From Raphanus sativus (Eukaryota > Streptophyta > Magnoliopsida > Brassicales > Brassicaceae): a stretch of 64,000 nucleotides of DNA. The DNA is taken from the NCBI RefSeq assembly GCF_000801105.2, contig NC_079512.1, positions 26,491,848 to 26,555,847 of the forward strand, in the 5' to 3' direction. This document shows, piece after piece, positions 22,205 through 33,855 of this stretch. The notes below the pieces were generated by a model. The model was not told where the DNA came from and made no database searches. It worked only from the letters and a program-made list of their open reading frames with translations. A program made the translations under genes and the position numbers. Each line of letters starts with the position of its first letter. The stretch's first letter is position 1.

Positions 22205-22212
22205 TATAAATA
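22205..22212 (+). promoter_or_regulatory. EXL4 TATA box
   Basis: TATAAATA lies 65 bases before the EXL4 start codon, followed by a CT-rich leader (CTCTCTCTCTTCTC), the usual layout for a plant promoter. Confidence 0.65.
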
Positions 22213-22276
22213 CAGCCTTTAGTTGTTTCCATAAACCCCCAACTTAAAAACAAAACCTCTCTCTCTCTTCTCTGAT

Positions 22277-23323
22277 ATGGCCTATACATACCGTTTAGCC
22301 GCTCTTCTCGTACTACTCTCCGCCTCCGTCGGTTTCTCCTCCGCTCTAACGCTGAAGTTAAACAGCACTCTCTCGAACAGCTGGAACAACACTCCCTGGG
22401 ACCGCACTACTCCCCCGAGAGGAAACATCAATCTCAATATAAGCCTTTCAGTTCGAAAACACATCAGTTTCAATATAAGCCCGTTGGTCGAACCTCAAAT
22501 GGTGGAGTTCAACGGCACTCTCTCGAGAAGAAACATCAGCCTCCAAGAAAACAACCATCTAAATATCGTTTGGTACGGAAATTTCACACGATTTCAACGG
22601 GCCGTCATCGTCGACTTCATCCGTTCCCTAAACTCCCCCGCCGCCGCCGCCGCAAAAGGTCCCTCCGTCGCGTCATGGTGGAAGGCGACGGAGAAGAACA
22701 AAGGCGGCGGCGCGCCAAAGATCGTCCTCGGTAAACAGCTCCTCCTCGAGGACTACCCTCTCGGAAAATCCTTAAAAAATCCTCACCTCCGAGCCCTGTC
22801 AGGCAAACTTAACGGAGGCGGTGCTGGGTCGATAACCGCCGTTTTAACGGCCAAAGACGTGACCGTTGAGGGGTTCTGCATGAACCGGTGCGGGGCTCAC
22901 GTGTCGAAGTCAAGTTCCGTTGACGGTGGAGCTTACGTATGGGTCGGAAACTCTGAAGAGCAGTGTCCTGGCTACTGCGCGTGGCCGTTTCATCAGCCGT
23001 TAAACGGACCTCATCAGTCTCCGCCTTTAATCGCTCCTAACGGTGACGTTGGAGTTGACGGAATGATTATTAACCTCGCGACGCTACTGGTTAACACCGC
23101 CACGAACACGGTTAAAAGCGGTTACATTAATGCGGATCGAGAACCCGCCAGAGTATACTGTGACAACAGGTTCGGGTCCGGTGCTTACCCGGGTTACGCG
23201 GGTCGGGTTCTTGTGGACAAAACTACCGGAGCGAGTTACAACGCTTTGGGTCTAGCTGGTAGGAAATATCTTTTACCGGCGATGTGGGACCCTCAGGCTG
23301 GGGAGTGTAGGACTTTGGTTTAA
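22277..23323 (+). CDS. EXL4: EXORDIUM-like secreted protein (phosphate-induced protein 1 family)
   Basis: Intronless, 348 aa. A signal peptide (residues 1-23, hydrophobic LAALLVLLSASVGFSSA) targets the cell wall. The PHI-1/EXORDIUM domain runs from LNIVWYGNF (about residue 96) to the end, with family marks VASWWKATEKY-like, LGKQL, CGxHV, GYCAWPFHQP and WVGNSEEQCPGYC. EXO proteins act in the apoplast in brassinosteroid- and carbon-linked growth. Family members are usually about 280-315 aa. The extra length is an N-terminal insert of about 60 residues, before the WYG motif, made of short repeats rich in N-X-S/T (seven sequons up to NFT). Synteny with At5g09440 supports EXL4. Confidence 0.9.
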   Translation: MAYTYRLAALLVLLSASVGFSSALTLKLNSTLSNSWNNTPWDRTTPPRGNINLNISLSVRKHISFNISPLVEPQMVEFNGTLSRRNISLQENNHLNIVWYGNFTRFQRAVIVDFIRSLNSPAAAAAKGPSVASWWKATEKNKGGGAPKIVLGKQLLLEDYPLGKSLKNPHLRALSGKLNGGGAGSITAVLTAKDVTVEGFCMNRCGAHVSKSSSVDGGAYVWVGNSEEQCPGYCAWPFHQPLNGPHQSPPLIAPNGDVGVDGMIINLATLLVNTATNTVKSGYINADREPARVYCDNRFGSGAYPGYAGRVLVDKTTGASYNALGLAGRKYLLPAMWDPQAGECRTLV

Positions 23324-23743
23324 GTCCTAAAAGAATACTCGTGGCAATAATCACTGGTTCCGGGATGTGTTTCTTTTGTTGTTTTGTATGATATATGTGA
23401 AGAATAATAAAACCGATTTGTAGTCTTCCCCTACAAACTTATAAACCTATGTTAATAAACTTTGTTTTTATGAACCAAAGGAATCAATGGATTAAGAAAG
23501 TAATTATCATTCATGTGTTGATACCGTAAACATTGACCATTACAAATAAAATAATGTAAACTTTAAAGGAAGATTAGAGGCTAAAGTAGTTAAGAATGAG
23601 CCTCAATTGAGGCCTTGGTACGCATATACGAATGAACTCAATCATTATGTATAAAATTGCTCGTTTAACGTACATTTTATCGTTTTCACAAGCACATTAA
23701 AACATTTAAAGCGTGTGTCATTTCATGCCAGCGAAAGATTGTA
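23324..23743. other. EXL4 3' UTR and spacer
   Basis: EXL4 3' UTR with an AATAATAAAACC signal near 23404, then AT-rich sequence with nothing recognisable before the KUP7-derived copy. Confidence 0.5.
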
Positions 23744-24228
23744 GGTACCCCAGAATGAGAGGTTCTTCTTTAGACGTGCACCAGAAGCTATCACTTATTC
23801 CGTTGCATTGCCAGGTCGGTCTTTTTTTCTTAGCTTTCACTGGAGAACGACGGGCATCATGATTCAGACTCGGAGGAAGATTTCGCAGGTACTAGAGTTG
23901 TGATTGGCCCCAATGGATCATGTACTCAATGGGGGATCTTCTTCTCTCTAGAGTTAAACAAACCGATCATGTAAATGAACACTTCGTCTGATCATACAAA
24001 CCACCGTCCCTTTGACGCATCGTCTGACTCCTCTCTATCAGAAGCGGAGCAGAGCCTGGAGAGAGTTATCGTTCATACACCAAGCCAAAGCATCAAGGGT
24101 GGTGTATCTACTCGGAAATGGTGATATAAGAGCTAGAAAAGATTCATGGCTCATCAAGAAGTTAGTCATAAATTACTTCTATGCAAATTTGATGCCCAGT
24201 CCAATCTGATGTAGGTCAGCATGACATA
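23744..24228 (+). pseudogene. truncated duplicate of the KUP7 3' end
   Basis: This copies KUP7 from about 15346 to 16028. It starts in exon 9 (CCAGAATGAGAGGTTC), crosses the exon 9 donor, then jumps from intron 9 to inside exon 10. The jump joins two places that share TTCACTG, so the first part of exon 10 (about 15438-15588) is lost. Several small deletions and stops follow, for example in the region matching the PNGSMYSMG codons, and the CRRGIANLS codons are missing near 24190. The remaining open stretch (24012-24209) is not a functional protein. It sits directly downstream of EXL4, about 8 kb from the source gene. Confidence 0.9.
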
Positions 24229-24360
24229 CGTGTTCGTGGCGGTGTTAGCCAGTAGCGTCGCGAGGTTAATAATCATTCCGTCAACTCCAACGTCACCGTT
24301 AGGAGCTCAGACCATGTATGTCAATGTCATGCCGACCTGCATCAGATGCGACTGAGGCAC
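24229..24360 (-). pseudogene. inverted pieces of EXL4 and KUP7 joined to the KUP7 duplicate
   Basis: Bases 24229-24306 are the reverse complement of EXL4 at about 23031-23108, with one mismatch seen in about 76 bases. Bases 24307-24360 are the reverse complement of the last KUP7 codons (around 15990-16038), with a 7-base insertion. A piece matching the KUP7 3' UTR (TGTAAACCGCCTGATG) lies in direct orientation near 24466-24481. The joins look like template switching during break repair. The EXL4 piece is young, given its near identity. Confidence 0.85.
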
Positions 24361-25300
24361 AAGATAATAAGAGGTAATGTTATAAAAGAAAGTAGTAAAT
24401 AGTCTAGCGAAGAGTGAACAAGCTCTAGAATTAAGGGACGACACTTAAACAATATCGTCTGATATGTAAACCGCCTGATGGTTTAAGTTACACATCGGCC
24501 AGTATCAGTGCTGGTCTGGACTATTCTGGCGTCTAAAGCGGACCACAAAAATTCTGCCTTTTAACTTAAAAGTTTACAATTTTAAATATATATTCAAAAC
24601 AATACAAAATATTACTAGAACTGTATTTTGTTTAAAAAAGAAGAAAATATTGAAACATTATTTGCAAGTTATCTTATTTATTATACGTATTGAAAGATAA
24701 GTAGTATTCTAAAGATCACTTATTATTTTTATACTTGTTCATTTGGTTAATTTTAAATTTATTTCTTAATAACTTTTTTACTAATTTTTAACATCTGATT
24801 AATTATGTTTTTTTTACTAATTATGAAAAAAATATATAAAATAGAGAAAAATATATTATAGAATCATTTCAACGTTTTGTAGAGTTTTAGTTGATTTCAC
24901 TGAATATTTAAATTCTATGACAATTTTATGTGTTTAAGTTTCAAAAGTTTTTTAAAGTTTGGAAAGTACATCTTAATTTTGAAATGGATAAAATTTCATT
25001 GTCTTAAGTTACAAATCTTTCAAATGTCTAGCGTGTTATTCAATGTTAAAAGGTGTAGAACAATGAATATCTACATGCATTTAAATGAATGTCTTCAATA
25101 AATAATCACAACTATTAAATTAATCATTGTAAATTTTGGCAGTTAATAATTGGAGGCTTTGGTGATCAACCATTACAATTTTTATAAGAAATAGTGAGAC
25201 TTGACAAATACAATAACAAAAAATAGTAAAAGGTGTAGAACAATGAAAAAGCAAAATGCAGATAGATTTACTATTCCAAAGGAGCATACTCTAAAAGTAG

Positions 25301-25597
25301 TAGGGAATTTTACATATGTTCTTGAAAAAGAACATATGTATGAAACAAAGGCCAACAAAGCATCATACAGTTATGCTTATAACTGTTTTTATAATCATAG
25401 TACTTTTCATATTTTTAATATATTTTACTCTGAAAAAATCTTTATACTCAAAAACGTAATCGGCAATTTTACAAATGTTCATTTTCAACAACATATGTAT
25501 GAAATAAAAGCGAACAAAACATCATTCAATTATGTTTTTTATAATCATAGTACTTTTCATATTTTGATATATTTTACTCTAAAAAGTCTTTATAATA
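25301..25597 (+). repeat. tandem duplication of about 150 bp
   Basis: Two diverged copies share AATTTTACA(T/A)ATGTTC, CA(A/C)ATATGTATGAAA, ATAATCATAGTACTTTTCAT and ATATATTTTACTCTAAAAA-like blocks. The 136-codon open frame that crosses both is of low complexity and resembles no family, so I treat it as non-coding. Confidence 0.8.
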
Positions 25598-25724
25598 GTA
25601 AAATTCTATGAAATATTTTGAAAATACATAATTCATCATCATTATATGCACTTTCTCATATAATAATTCTTTGCAATGCAGTGTTGATCATTGTATAATA
25701 GAATTTTTTTGAAAAATATAATTT

Positions 25725-25726
25725 TA

Positions 25727-25767
<41 letters not shown>
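25725..25767. repeat. TA microsatellite
   Basis: An AT run of about 43 bases with one interruption. Confidence 0.9.
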
Positions 25768-28005
25768 ATCACATCATATTTAATCTTTGAAAAAGTGTAC
25801 TATTTTATCACCAATAAGTTTTAGTAGTTTGGTTTTTAGTAAAATTTAATATATGCCATATTAAAATTTTACCTCTATTTTATAATTTTAATATTAACTA
25901 TATCAATTTTCACTTTCTATATTATTATATTAATTCCAACCATTTTATAAATAATTATTTTAAAAATTTTGAGTATTGTTTCCTACGCGAGTTCGCATGG
26001 TCCGAATTTTAGTTATATATAAAGGGGGAGATATGTGACTTAAGAAAGTCTTTTTCCATCCTCTCTCGATTCATAAGAAACAAAAAATGGAACACAAGAA
26101 ACATATTGATCTCGGAGAGAAGAAGCCGAGATGGAGCAACTAGGAAGATCAGATGATATTGTAATTTTTTTTATGAAAGGAGGAGGAAGGCGAAGAAGTC
26201 AGAGATTATATGATTTCTTTTAGACGGTTACCTTGATTTTTCGGTTTAAACCGGTCGGTTTCCGGTTTAATGCCCAAAGTTCAAAACTTTTACTCGGTTT
26301 CCTCTGTTGGAGATACAGAAGGAGATGTACAGAGGGCAGCAATACAATTTTGTCAGTGCAGATTTTCTGCTTTTCAGTTTGGAATACCTCTTGTTGATGG
26401 AGCTGTTCTTCTTTATTGACTGTGTCCTAAAGAGACTGTAGGACATAATTTGGAGATCGGGTTCGAATGCAATAGGTTTCTAAGGTAGGGGGTGTTGTGG
26501 AGAATTGGCTCTAGAAACACAAGTAACTTCATTTATGAAGAAATAGCTCATGACCAGTCGGTGCGCTTAAACGAACCAACAAGGAATGAGTCAGAGGCGA
26601 AAAAAATATCTAAAAAATAGTCGCCATGAAACAGAAGTTGAGTGCAGAAAAAGAACAAGACGGGAACAAGAAACTTTTGAAAATTCAGAGGCTACTAATT
26701 AAAGGAACACACACAAAGTTCTCGAGAACACTTTTCTTGAATATTATAAATCCTTTTAACAATCTTCGTAGATCTATTTAATCCGATTTATACTCAGTCA
26801 CATCCGATTAGAGACAGACCAATTTCTAATTTTGATAAAACACAATCGAGCTGCACTTCACAAGTCACTCGATCGCTTGATGCTTAACAAGAACATTTCT
26901 TTTGCTCAAGTTTTTAATATTTAAAGCTTAACCTAATTTTAGCCATTGCAATCAGGTTAAATACCCTTACACAATATTCTGTATCCCAATATTGTAAGCC
27001 CAAATCTACTTTGCTTCACGTCAAAGTAGTATCTTGAAGTTAATAAGTATCTGACACGTCATCACTCCATAACCAATTCGAAGCAGTGTGTCACACATCG
27101 ATAAGCATGTGTAAGACATCTCCTCGTTTCTCAAACGAACAAGCTCCTTTTCTTGGGCTTACTAACTTTAAGTGCATTTAGTCTCAGGACATCCAACAAC
27201 GCTCCTGGTTATAGCCGTACCGTAACTCATTACAACAGCTTACAAACGGTGGCGGGTTTAAACGACAGGTGGGATGAAGGTGAGTTTGGTGGCAAAGTGG
27301 GATATATAGGCTCTTCAATTAAAAGAGATAAAGAGTAATGAGAGAGCATGGATTGGAAAGAACGTGTCTGGAAGCGTTCATGGGCAGGTTGTCAGCAGTT
27401 GACATTCCACCATCTTGACTCTTGAGGACAAGATAATTGAAGAAATGGGCCTACTTGGACCTTTATTTTATATCATTACGTTTTACACTTTTAAGCCCAT
27501 TAGGACTGTATATGTAAGAGACTAATTGCTTCAATTGTTTGTGGGTTATCAAACAAGTTTGTAGATCCATATTTCTTTCATTTTCTCGTATATTGTTCTA
27601 AAGAGTAACATATGGTTTAGAAAGCTACGGCTATGTAGAAAGCTTCATGGACGGACAAACAAAGAAGCTTCCCTTAATGGATCCAGACTCATTTATTTAT
27701 TTCATAATTCTTTTTTTTTTCTGCTAAGATGATTCTTTTATTTTTATTGTTGTTTTGTTTCTCTCTTTTAATTCGGAGCCTCTTTAATTTGCCTCACCAG
27801 GGGTTGGGTTGTACCGAATATATTGATGTTCGGAGGAGTCTTAATCAATATAGTTTGACTAGGTGTTTAAGAAATAATTTTAAATCTAACTTATATTAAA
27901 AATTTTTTTTATTAAATATTATAGATTTTAATATTTTCTTACTAATATTTAATATATATTAAATCAATTTGTATAAAACTAACAAAAATGATATAAAATT
28001 ATATA

Positions 28006-28196
28006 CAGTGAAATCTCTATAAACTAATAATATTGGGAATACACTAAAACTAAGTTTTTTTATTAATTTATAAAGATATTAATTTATTGATATACTACTT
28101 GAGCCAAAAACTAAATTTGGAACTATATAATTATATTATTTTATAGAGATTTTTAGTGTATGTTAATTTATTGATTATTAATTTAAAGTTATACTG
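28006..28196 (+). mobile_element. Emigrant-like MITE (pogo/mariner type)
   Basis: Starts CAGTGAAATCTCTATAAACT and ends TTATACTG, flanked by TA on both sides (28004-28005 and 28197-28198). Emigrant elements of Brassicaceae have CAGTAAAACCTCTATAAATT ends and a TA target. The length is 191 bp, with internal inverted repeats and no coding capacity. Confidence 0.75.
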
Positions 28197-29785
28197 TAAA
28201 AAAATTAGCCTAAACAATTTATAAAATTTGTTGATATATAAGAAACTAATAATCTTACGGTTAGATATTTAAGTGTTTTAAAAATTGTATAAATTTTTGA
28301 AAGATTTAGTAATACAAATTTTATAATTATACAACGTAGTAATATTTCGAAATTTGAGATATTATAGATAAATATATTTATTTTATAGATGATGTACGAG
28401 CTATTACCATATTTTAAAAAAATTTACCAAAAAGAAATATCAATATTAAATGTAATATATGAATTATTACCATATTCTAATAAGTTTTCCAAAAATATAA
28501 ATCAACATTAAATGAAATTATCTATGTCATATTTTTCTGAAAGTCATGTTTTCAATTTTAGTAATTACTAGGATAAGACCCGCGCCTTGCGCGGGATGAA
28601 GTTGTTATTTTTATTATGTTTTGGAGAATAAAACAATAGTTCGGTTTCATTTATATTAGGAGTACTCAATCCAGATATCAGGTTGGTTTCGGTTATGTTC
28701 GGTTTTTATTGTATTTCGGTTAGTAAAATATAACTACTATTCTAAATCCATATTTACTTTGGTTCGATTTGGCTTATATACCGTCGGTTTTCAGTTTATT
28801 CGTTTTTATACCAAAAAATAATTATTTAGTTTGAGATCATATTATATATTATACGAATTTTAGGTCATGTTGTCAAAAAGTCATTTATTAAAAAATATTA
28901 TATATTTAAATAAAATAATAAAAAACAAAAAAAATGCTTCTATCATCTAATAAAATAATCAAATCTAGAATTAATATCAAAGCTCTAAATTTTGAAAATA
29001 AAAATAAAAGACAAAACTGAAGCATGAAATAAAAGCTTTTATATTCTTCCATATTTAGTGTTCATCAAATTAGTATATTTTCGATTGAACACAATTCTGT
29101 TTGTTTAAAAAAAAAAAGTTGTAAAGAATTTCAACTAATTGTTGATCAAATTTATAATCTTTACTTCAATTTAGTTATTGTTAAAATAAAGCAAAAATAT
29201 CAAAAAAGAAAGACTAAGAAAATAAGAAGCCTCAGTTGCAGTAAATTGTTACTTAATTATAATTCAAGTGATTCAAGTGATTTACAAATTATAATTATGG
29301 TTCAACTCATATAACAAATAGATATTCATGCGTCGTTATAAATATATACATATTTACATGTTTCAGTTTAATCGGTTATAAATCAAACCATATTCAAATC
29401 CTACGGTTTCTATAAAATTACATCCATTTGGTTACGACGGTATATACCAAAACAAAACCATATTATCTATTTCTGTTCGGTTCGATACTCTTCGGTTTAG
29501 CATATTGAACAGTCCTAATTTGAATATTAGTTGGTTTTGGATTGTTTTTTATCATATATTAATATCCTACCGTAGAATTGGATTTTAAATTCATATTTTT
29601 GGAACCTTACATGTGAATTTTATATTAAAAATAAAACATAAAATACATAGTTTGAACACATTTATGTAGAGTGTGAAAAAAATTATTAGAGTGTGAATGT
29701 TCATTCTTAAATAATTGTGAGATTGCCACATTCCATTATAGTGTGAATAAATTTCTTAAAATGTTTCTCCTTTAATATATATATA

Positions 29786-29980
29786 CAATGAAACCTCTAT
29801 AAATTAATAATTTTGGGACTACACCAAAATTATAAATTTTTATTAATTTATAGAGGTTATTAATTTATCGATATACTAATTGAACCAAAAACTCAATTTG
29901 GGATTATAAAATTATATTAATTTATATAGATTTTTAGTGTATATTAATTTATTGATTATTAATTTAAAGATGTTATACTG
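29786..29980 (+). mobile_element. second Emigrant-like MITE, nested in Helitron 3
   Basis: Starts CAATGAAACCTCTATAAATT and ends GTTATACTG, flanked by TA; 195 bp. It is clearly related to the copy at 28006 along its full length, so both come from one family. This copy sits inside the Helitron and the other outside it. Confidence 0.75.
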
Positions 29981-30299
29981 TATATAGGAGATATGTCGGG
30001 CTGAACATTTGTAATTGTAATTGTGTACTGAAATCTATTTTGAATTTATGATGAGTCTGATCAATTTGGGCTTAAATTTTTTATCACCATGTTTATATCT
30101 ATAAAAACTATAATATGGTCAATAAGTCATTTTTATTACAAAACATGTTTTATAATTTTTAATATTTAACTTTTACATCATTGAGAACTATTTTAATGAT
30201 TTTAGAACCATCATCTTATTATTTCCAAAATTGAATTACTTTGACTTTAGTCTTCCACATAGTTTTGAAAGCTTTCAACTCAACGAATAAAATTGATGC

Positions 30300-30304
<5 letters not shown>

Positions 30305-30352
<48 letters not shown>
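30305..30352. repeat. TA microsatellite
   Basis: Uninterrupted AT run of about 48 bases; a shorter one lies at about 31335-31360. Confidence 0.95.
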
Positions 30353-30356
<4 letters not shown>

Positions 30357-31081
30357 TAATTTGAATATTTATAAAATAAAAATTCATGTTAGTACAATTT
30401 TATAATTATTTGTATCTTATTATAACAAAACAAATTAAGCTATTGATCACAAAATTTTCAAAGTGATATATTCAAATTTCTAATAATTTATAAACGTTTT
30501 GAAAAATTCAAAAAATAACATATAAGAAAAAATCTAAATGTTTTTATTATATAGTTAATGTGATTTTTAATATCTTTTAATAATATAAAATAAAATAAAA
30601 AACTAAGATACAAAAATTGCTATCAAATATTCACTATTCATAATAATTAATTTTCATATATACGTTAATTATATTAGGTAATTTCATAGCTTTTATTTAA
30701 GGAAAGTGCTAGATTGTTTTTGTACATTATTTATCAATTCGATAGTTAGTTTAATAAAAAGTGTAATATAAGTTAAGATGGACCAATTTACTTTTCTAAG
30801 AATAATATATTTTATATATTATATTTTATATAGTTATTTATTAAATGAAACTTCACAATCATACGGTTCTATGATCATTTATATCGTTTTATAACAAAAT
30901 TTACATCATTGATAACAAAATTTTCAATGTGAAAAATTTAATAAGTTTATAATTTATAAATGTTCTTGAAAACTCACTGAAAGTTTTGAAATTAAAATAT
31001 TTATGTAATCTTATATGGTATATAGTTTAATCTATATATTTATTTGTTTTACTATTAAATGATATTTTTCATTCATATGGT

Positions 31082-31955
31082 TTTAAAATCATGTGTATCT
31101 TTTTATAATAAAAGTGTTAAACCATTGATCATTAATTTTTAACATAATAGTTTAATAGTTTTAGTCATTTATTGTCATTTATTAAAATTCGAAATATAAC
31201 ATATACGAAATATCTAAATTTTAATTTATAGCTAATTCGATTGTTTAATTTATTTTAATAATATAAAATTAAAAAAAATGATGGAGGAGATATAAATTGT
31301 TATCAAATACATATTATTAGATACATTAATTGTCATATATATATATATATATATATATATTAGTCATTTATGGTAATTTCGTAGTTTTTATTTAAGGAAA
31401 GAAAAGAAAATAGTAATTATATCTACCGGAACAATCATAAATGATTATAGTTTGACCAAATAATGTATCTAGCGACATATAAAAATCAAATGTATCTAGC
31501 GACATATAAAAATCGAATGTGGGTTTAAAATCATGTGTATCTTTTTATAATAAAAGTGTTAAGCCATTGATCATTAATTTTTAACATAATAATTTTAATA
31601 GTTTTAGTCATTTATTGTCATTTTTTAAAATTCAAAATATAACATATACGAAAAAATCTAAATTTTAATTTTATAGCTAATTCGATTATTTAATTTATTT
31701 TAATAATATGAAATGAAACAAAAAATGATGGAGGAGATATAAATTGTTATCAAATCTTTATTATTAGAAACATTAATTGTCGTATATATATATTAGTCAT
31801 TATGGTAATTCCGTAGGTTTTATTTAAGGATATAAAATAAAATAGTAATTATATCTAGCGGAACAATCATAAATGCTTCTATTATAAATATCATATCATA
31901 TCATATAGTTTGACCAACGAATGTATCTAGCAACATATAAAAATCGAATGTGGAC
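31082..31955 (+). repeat. tandem repeat, units of about 430 bp
   Basis: Two close copies (31082-31510 and 31514-31955) share TTTAAAATCATGTGTATCT, AAAATGATGGAGGAGATATA and TATCTAGCGACATATAAAAA. The last block is itself doubled at the junction (around 31470-31520). Older diverged copies extend to the left, to about 30360. Such arrays are common inside Helitrons. Confidence 0.85.
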
Positions 31956-32326
31956 CTACTTATTTTTCAATTGAATGTAATTGACTATCTAATTGAATGA
32001 CACCTAAGCATTTGGGTCTTTTTTAATTATTACAAAATTGAGGTTACAATTTTTCAAATGTTTCTCAATTAATATATAGGGGATATCATATTTTTTTTGT
32101 AAAATTGATTGTAGAGAAAAAATGTGGCAAAATCATTTCTATGAGATTATTTAAAATTATTGCCATACGGCTCATAACCAAATAAGCTAAATATTGCAAC
32201 GAGAAAACACGCAAGAACTAATGGGCCGATATTCATAGGCCCATTATACACCACTTGACACATTAGTAAGTGATCGTTTTAGATCTTTTGGTCACAAGAC
32301 TCGCAACGAACTGAGAGAATCAATCA

Positions 32327-33855
32327 ATGGCAACTCGCTCGATCTTCCATAGTATTAGAGCGTGAGTCTCTGTTGTTAATTCTCTTTAATTTCTACTGAT
32401 TTTCATTTTTATGTTTCCCGACAAAAGTTATCTTACTGGTTCTGTCTTTTTTTTTTCTTTTCTTTTCTTTTTTGAATCTAGTCGATTGACAAATGGTGGT
32501 GTTGTCGGAAGCAATTACATTCGAAACGCCGAACCTAGTCCTTTCTCCAAGCCGTACAGTGCTGACGCGGCAATCGGAGGCTCGCCTGTCGAGGAACCAG
32601 AGGAGAAAGACGATCTGAGGAGCAGGATTTTCAGATTGAGACTTCCGAAGCGGAGCGCGACGACCGTTCTCGAGAAATGGGTTGGCGAAGGGAATCAGAT
32701 AACAGTTAACGAACTTCGAGACATCTCCAGAGAGCTCAGAAGAACTCGCCGTTACAAACACGCTCTCGAGGTACATGTTGTATTACTGGCCATGACTCGA
32801 GAATAACCTCATAAAGCTTTAATTTTTAAGACAAAGTTTTCAACTTTATAGAATGTTATTGTTTATGTGGGTGCCTAGGCCGATTTTTAGAATATTGGTT
32901 ATGTATGTTTATGTACAAAGTGGTTGTAATTAGAAACTTGTAATTACAGGTTACAGAGTATTTGGTTCAGAATGAAGAATCTAATATCTCAGACGCTGAT
33001 TACGCATCGCGTATAGATCTGATTTCAAAAGTGTTCGGGATCGATGCAGCCGAACGCTACTTCGAAGGTCTGCAACTAGCTTCGAAGACACCTGAAACCT
33101 ATACTTCTCTCCTTCATGCTTACGCTGCCTCCAAACAAACCGAACGGGCCGAGGCCTTGTTCAAGAGAATCGTTGAGAGTGAGAGTCTCACCTTCGGTGC
33201 CATCACGTACAACGAGATGATGACTCTGTACATGTCAGTTGGAGAAGTTGAGAAAGTTCATGAGGTTATCCAAGTGTTAAAGCGCAAAAAGGTTTCTCCT
33301 GATATCTTTACTTACAACCTGTGGCTGAGTTCATGCGCTGCAACGTTTAGTATTGATGAGCTTAGAAAGATTCTTGAGGAGATGAGGTGTGATGGTGGTG
33401 GTTCGAACGAGGGTTGGGCTCGGTATATCGATCTTACTAGTATCTACATTGACAGTAGTCGGTTAACGAACGCAGAGTCCAGCTCACCGGTTGAGTCTGA
33501 GAAGTCTATTTCGCAAAGAGAGTGGGTGACGTATGACTTTGTTATGATTCTGCACACTGGGTTGGGAAACAAGGATATGGTAGATCAGATCTGGAAGTCT
33601 CTGAGAAACACTAACCAGAAGCTGAGCAGCAGAAGCTACATATGTGTTATTTCGTCTTATCTAATGCTTGGTCATTTGAGAGAAGCAGGGGAAGTTGTGG
33701 ATCAGTGGAAGGAGTCTAAAACGACGGAGTTTGATGCTTCTGCTTGTTTGAGGATCTTGAGTGCTTTTAGAGATGTCGGGTTAGAGGAAAAAGCTAGCGA
33801 CTTTCAGTTGCTTTTGGTGGAGAAAAAATGCAGCTTGGAAGACGAGGTATCATAA
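32327..33855 (+). CDS. pentatricopeptide repeat protein, P class
   Basis: Three exons: 32327-32361, 32482-32770, 32950-33855, giving 409 aa. The N-terminus (MATRSIFHSIRA...) is Arg/Ser-rich with no acidic residues, so mitochondrial import is likely. PPR motifs begin around residue 140: YTSLLHAYAASKQTERAEALF, ITYNEMMTLYMSVGEVEKVHEV and FTYNLWLSSCAATFSIDEL are the clearest; later ones are degenerate. PPR proteins bind organellar RNA in processing or editing. There is no E or DYW extension, so this is P class. The position corresponds to At5g09450, next after EXL4. The ATG was chosen because the short first exon splices in phase at GTGAGT. Confidence 0.9.

Larger units (their letters stand above)
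24361..28003. other. AT-rich intergenic region
   Basis: No gene was recognised. Contents: a 150-bp tandem duplication at 25301-25597, a TA microsatellite at 25725-25767, and a TATATATAAAGG promoter-like site near 26014 followed by an 18-codon frame at 26086 (MEHKKHIDLGEKKPRWSN). From about 26280 to 27350 the base composition is more balanced and may be retroelement debris, but I could not name it. The Arabidopsis neighbours expected here (CAMTA1, TOC64) are not visible. Confidence 0.45.
28568..32083 (-). mobile_element. Helitron 3 (minus strand), non-autonomous
   Basis: Read on the minus strand, the 3' end is a CCCGCGC-AAG-GCGCGGG hairpin followed by CTAG (plus-strand 28568-28571) and then T. 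The proposed 5' end is TCCCCTATATATTAATTGAG at 32083, preceded by A. Both fit insertion at an A/T site. The span is 3.5 kb. It holds an Emigrant-like MITE, TA microsatellites and a tandem array of about 430-bp units near its 5' end. No protein was recognised. The 3' end is firm. The 5' end rests on resemblance to Brassicaceae Helitron starts. Confidence 0.65.

Noticed and set aside
25201..25611. Open frame of 136 codons
   Set aside because: Low-complexity product spanning a tandem repeat; no family resemblance.
26498..27500. TGTTGTGGAGAATTGG resembling the start of a Copia LTR
   Set aside because: No second LTR, no matching end and no target duplication were found.
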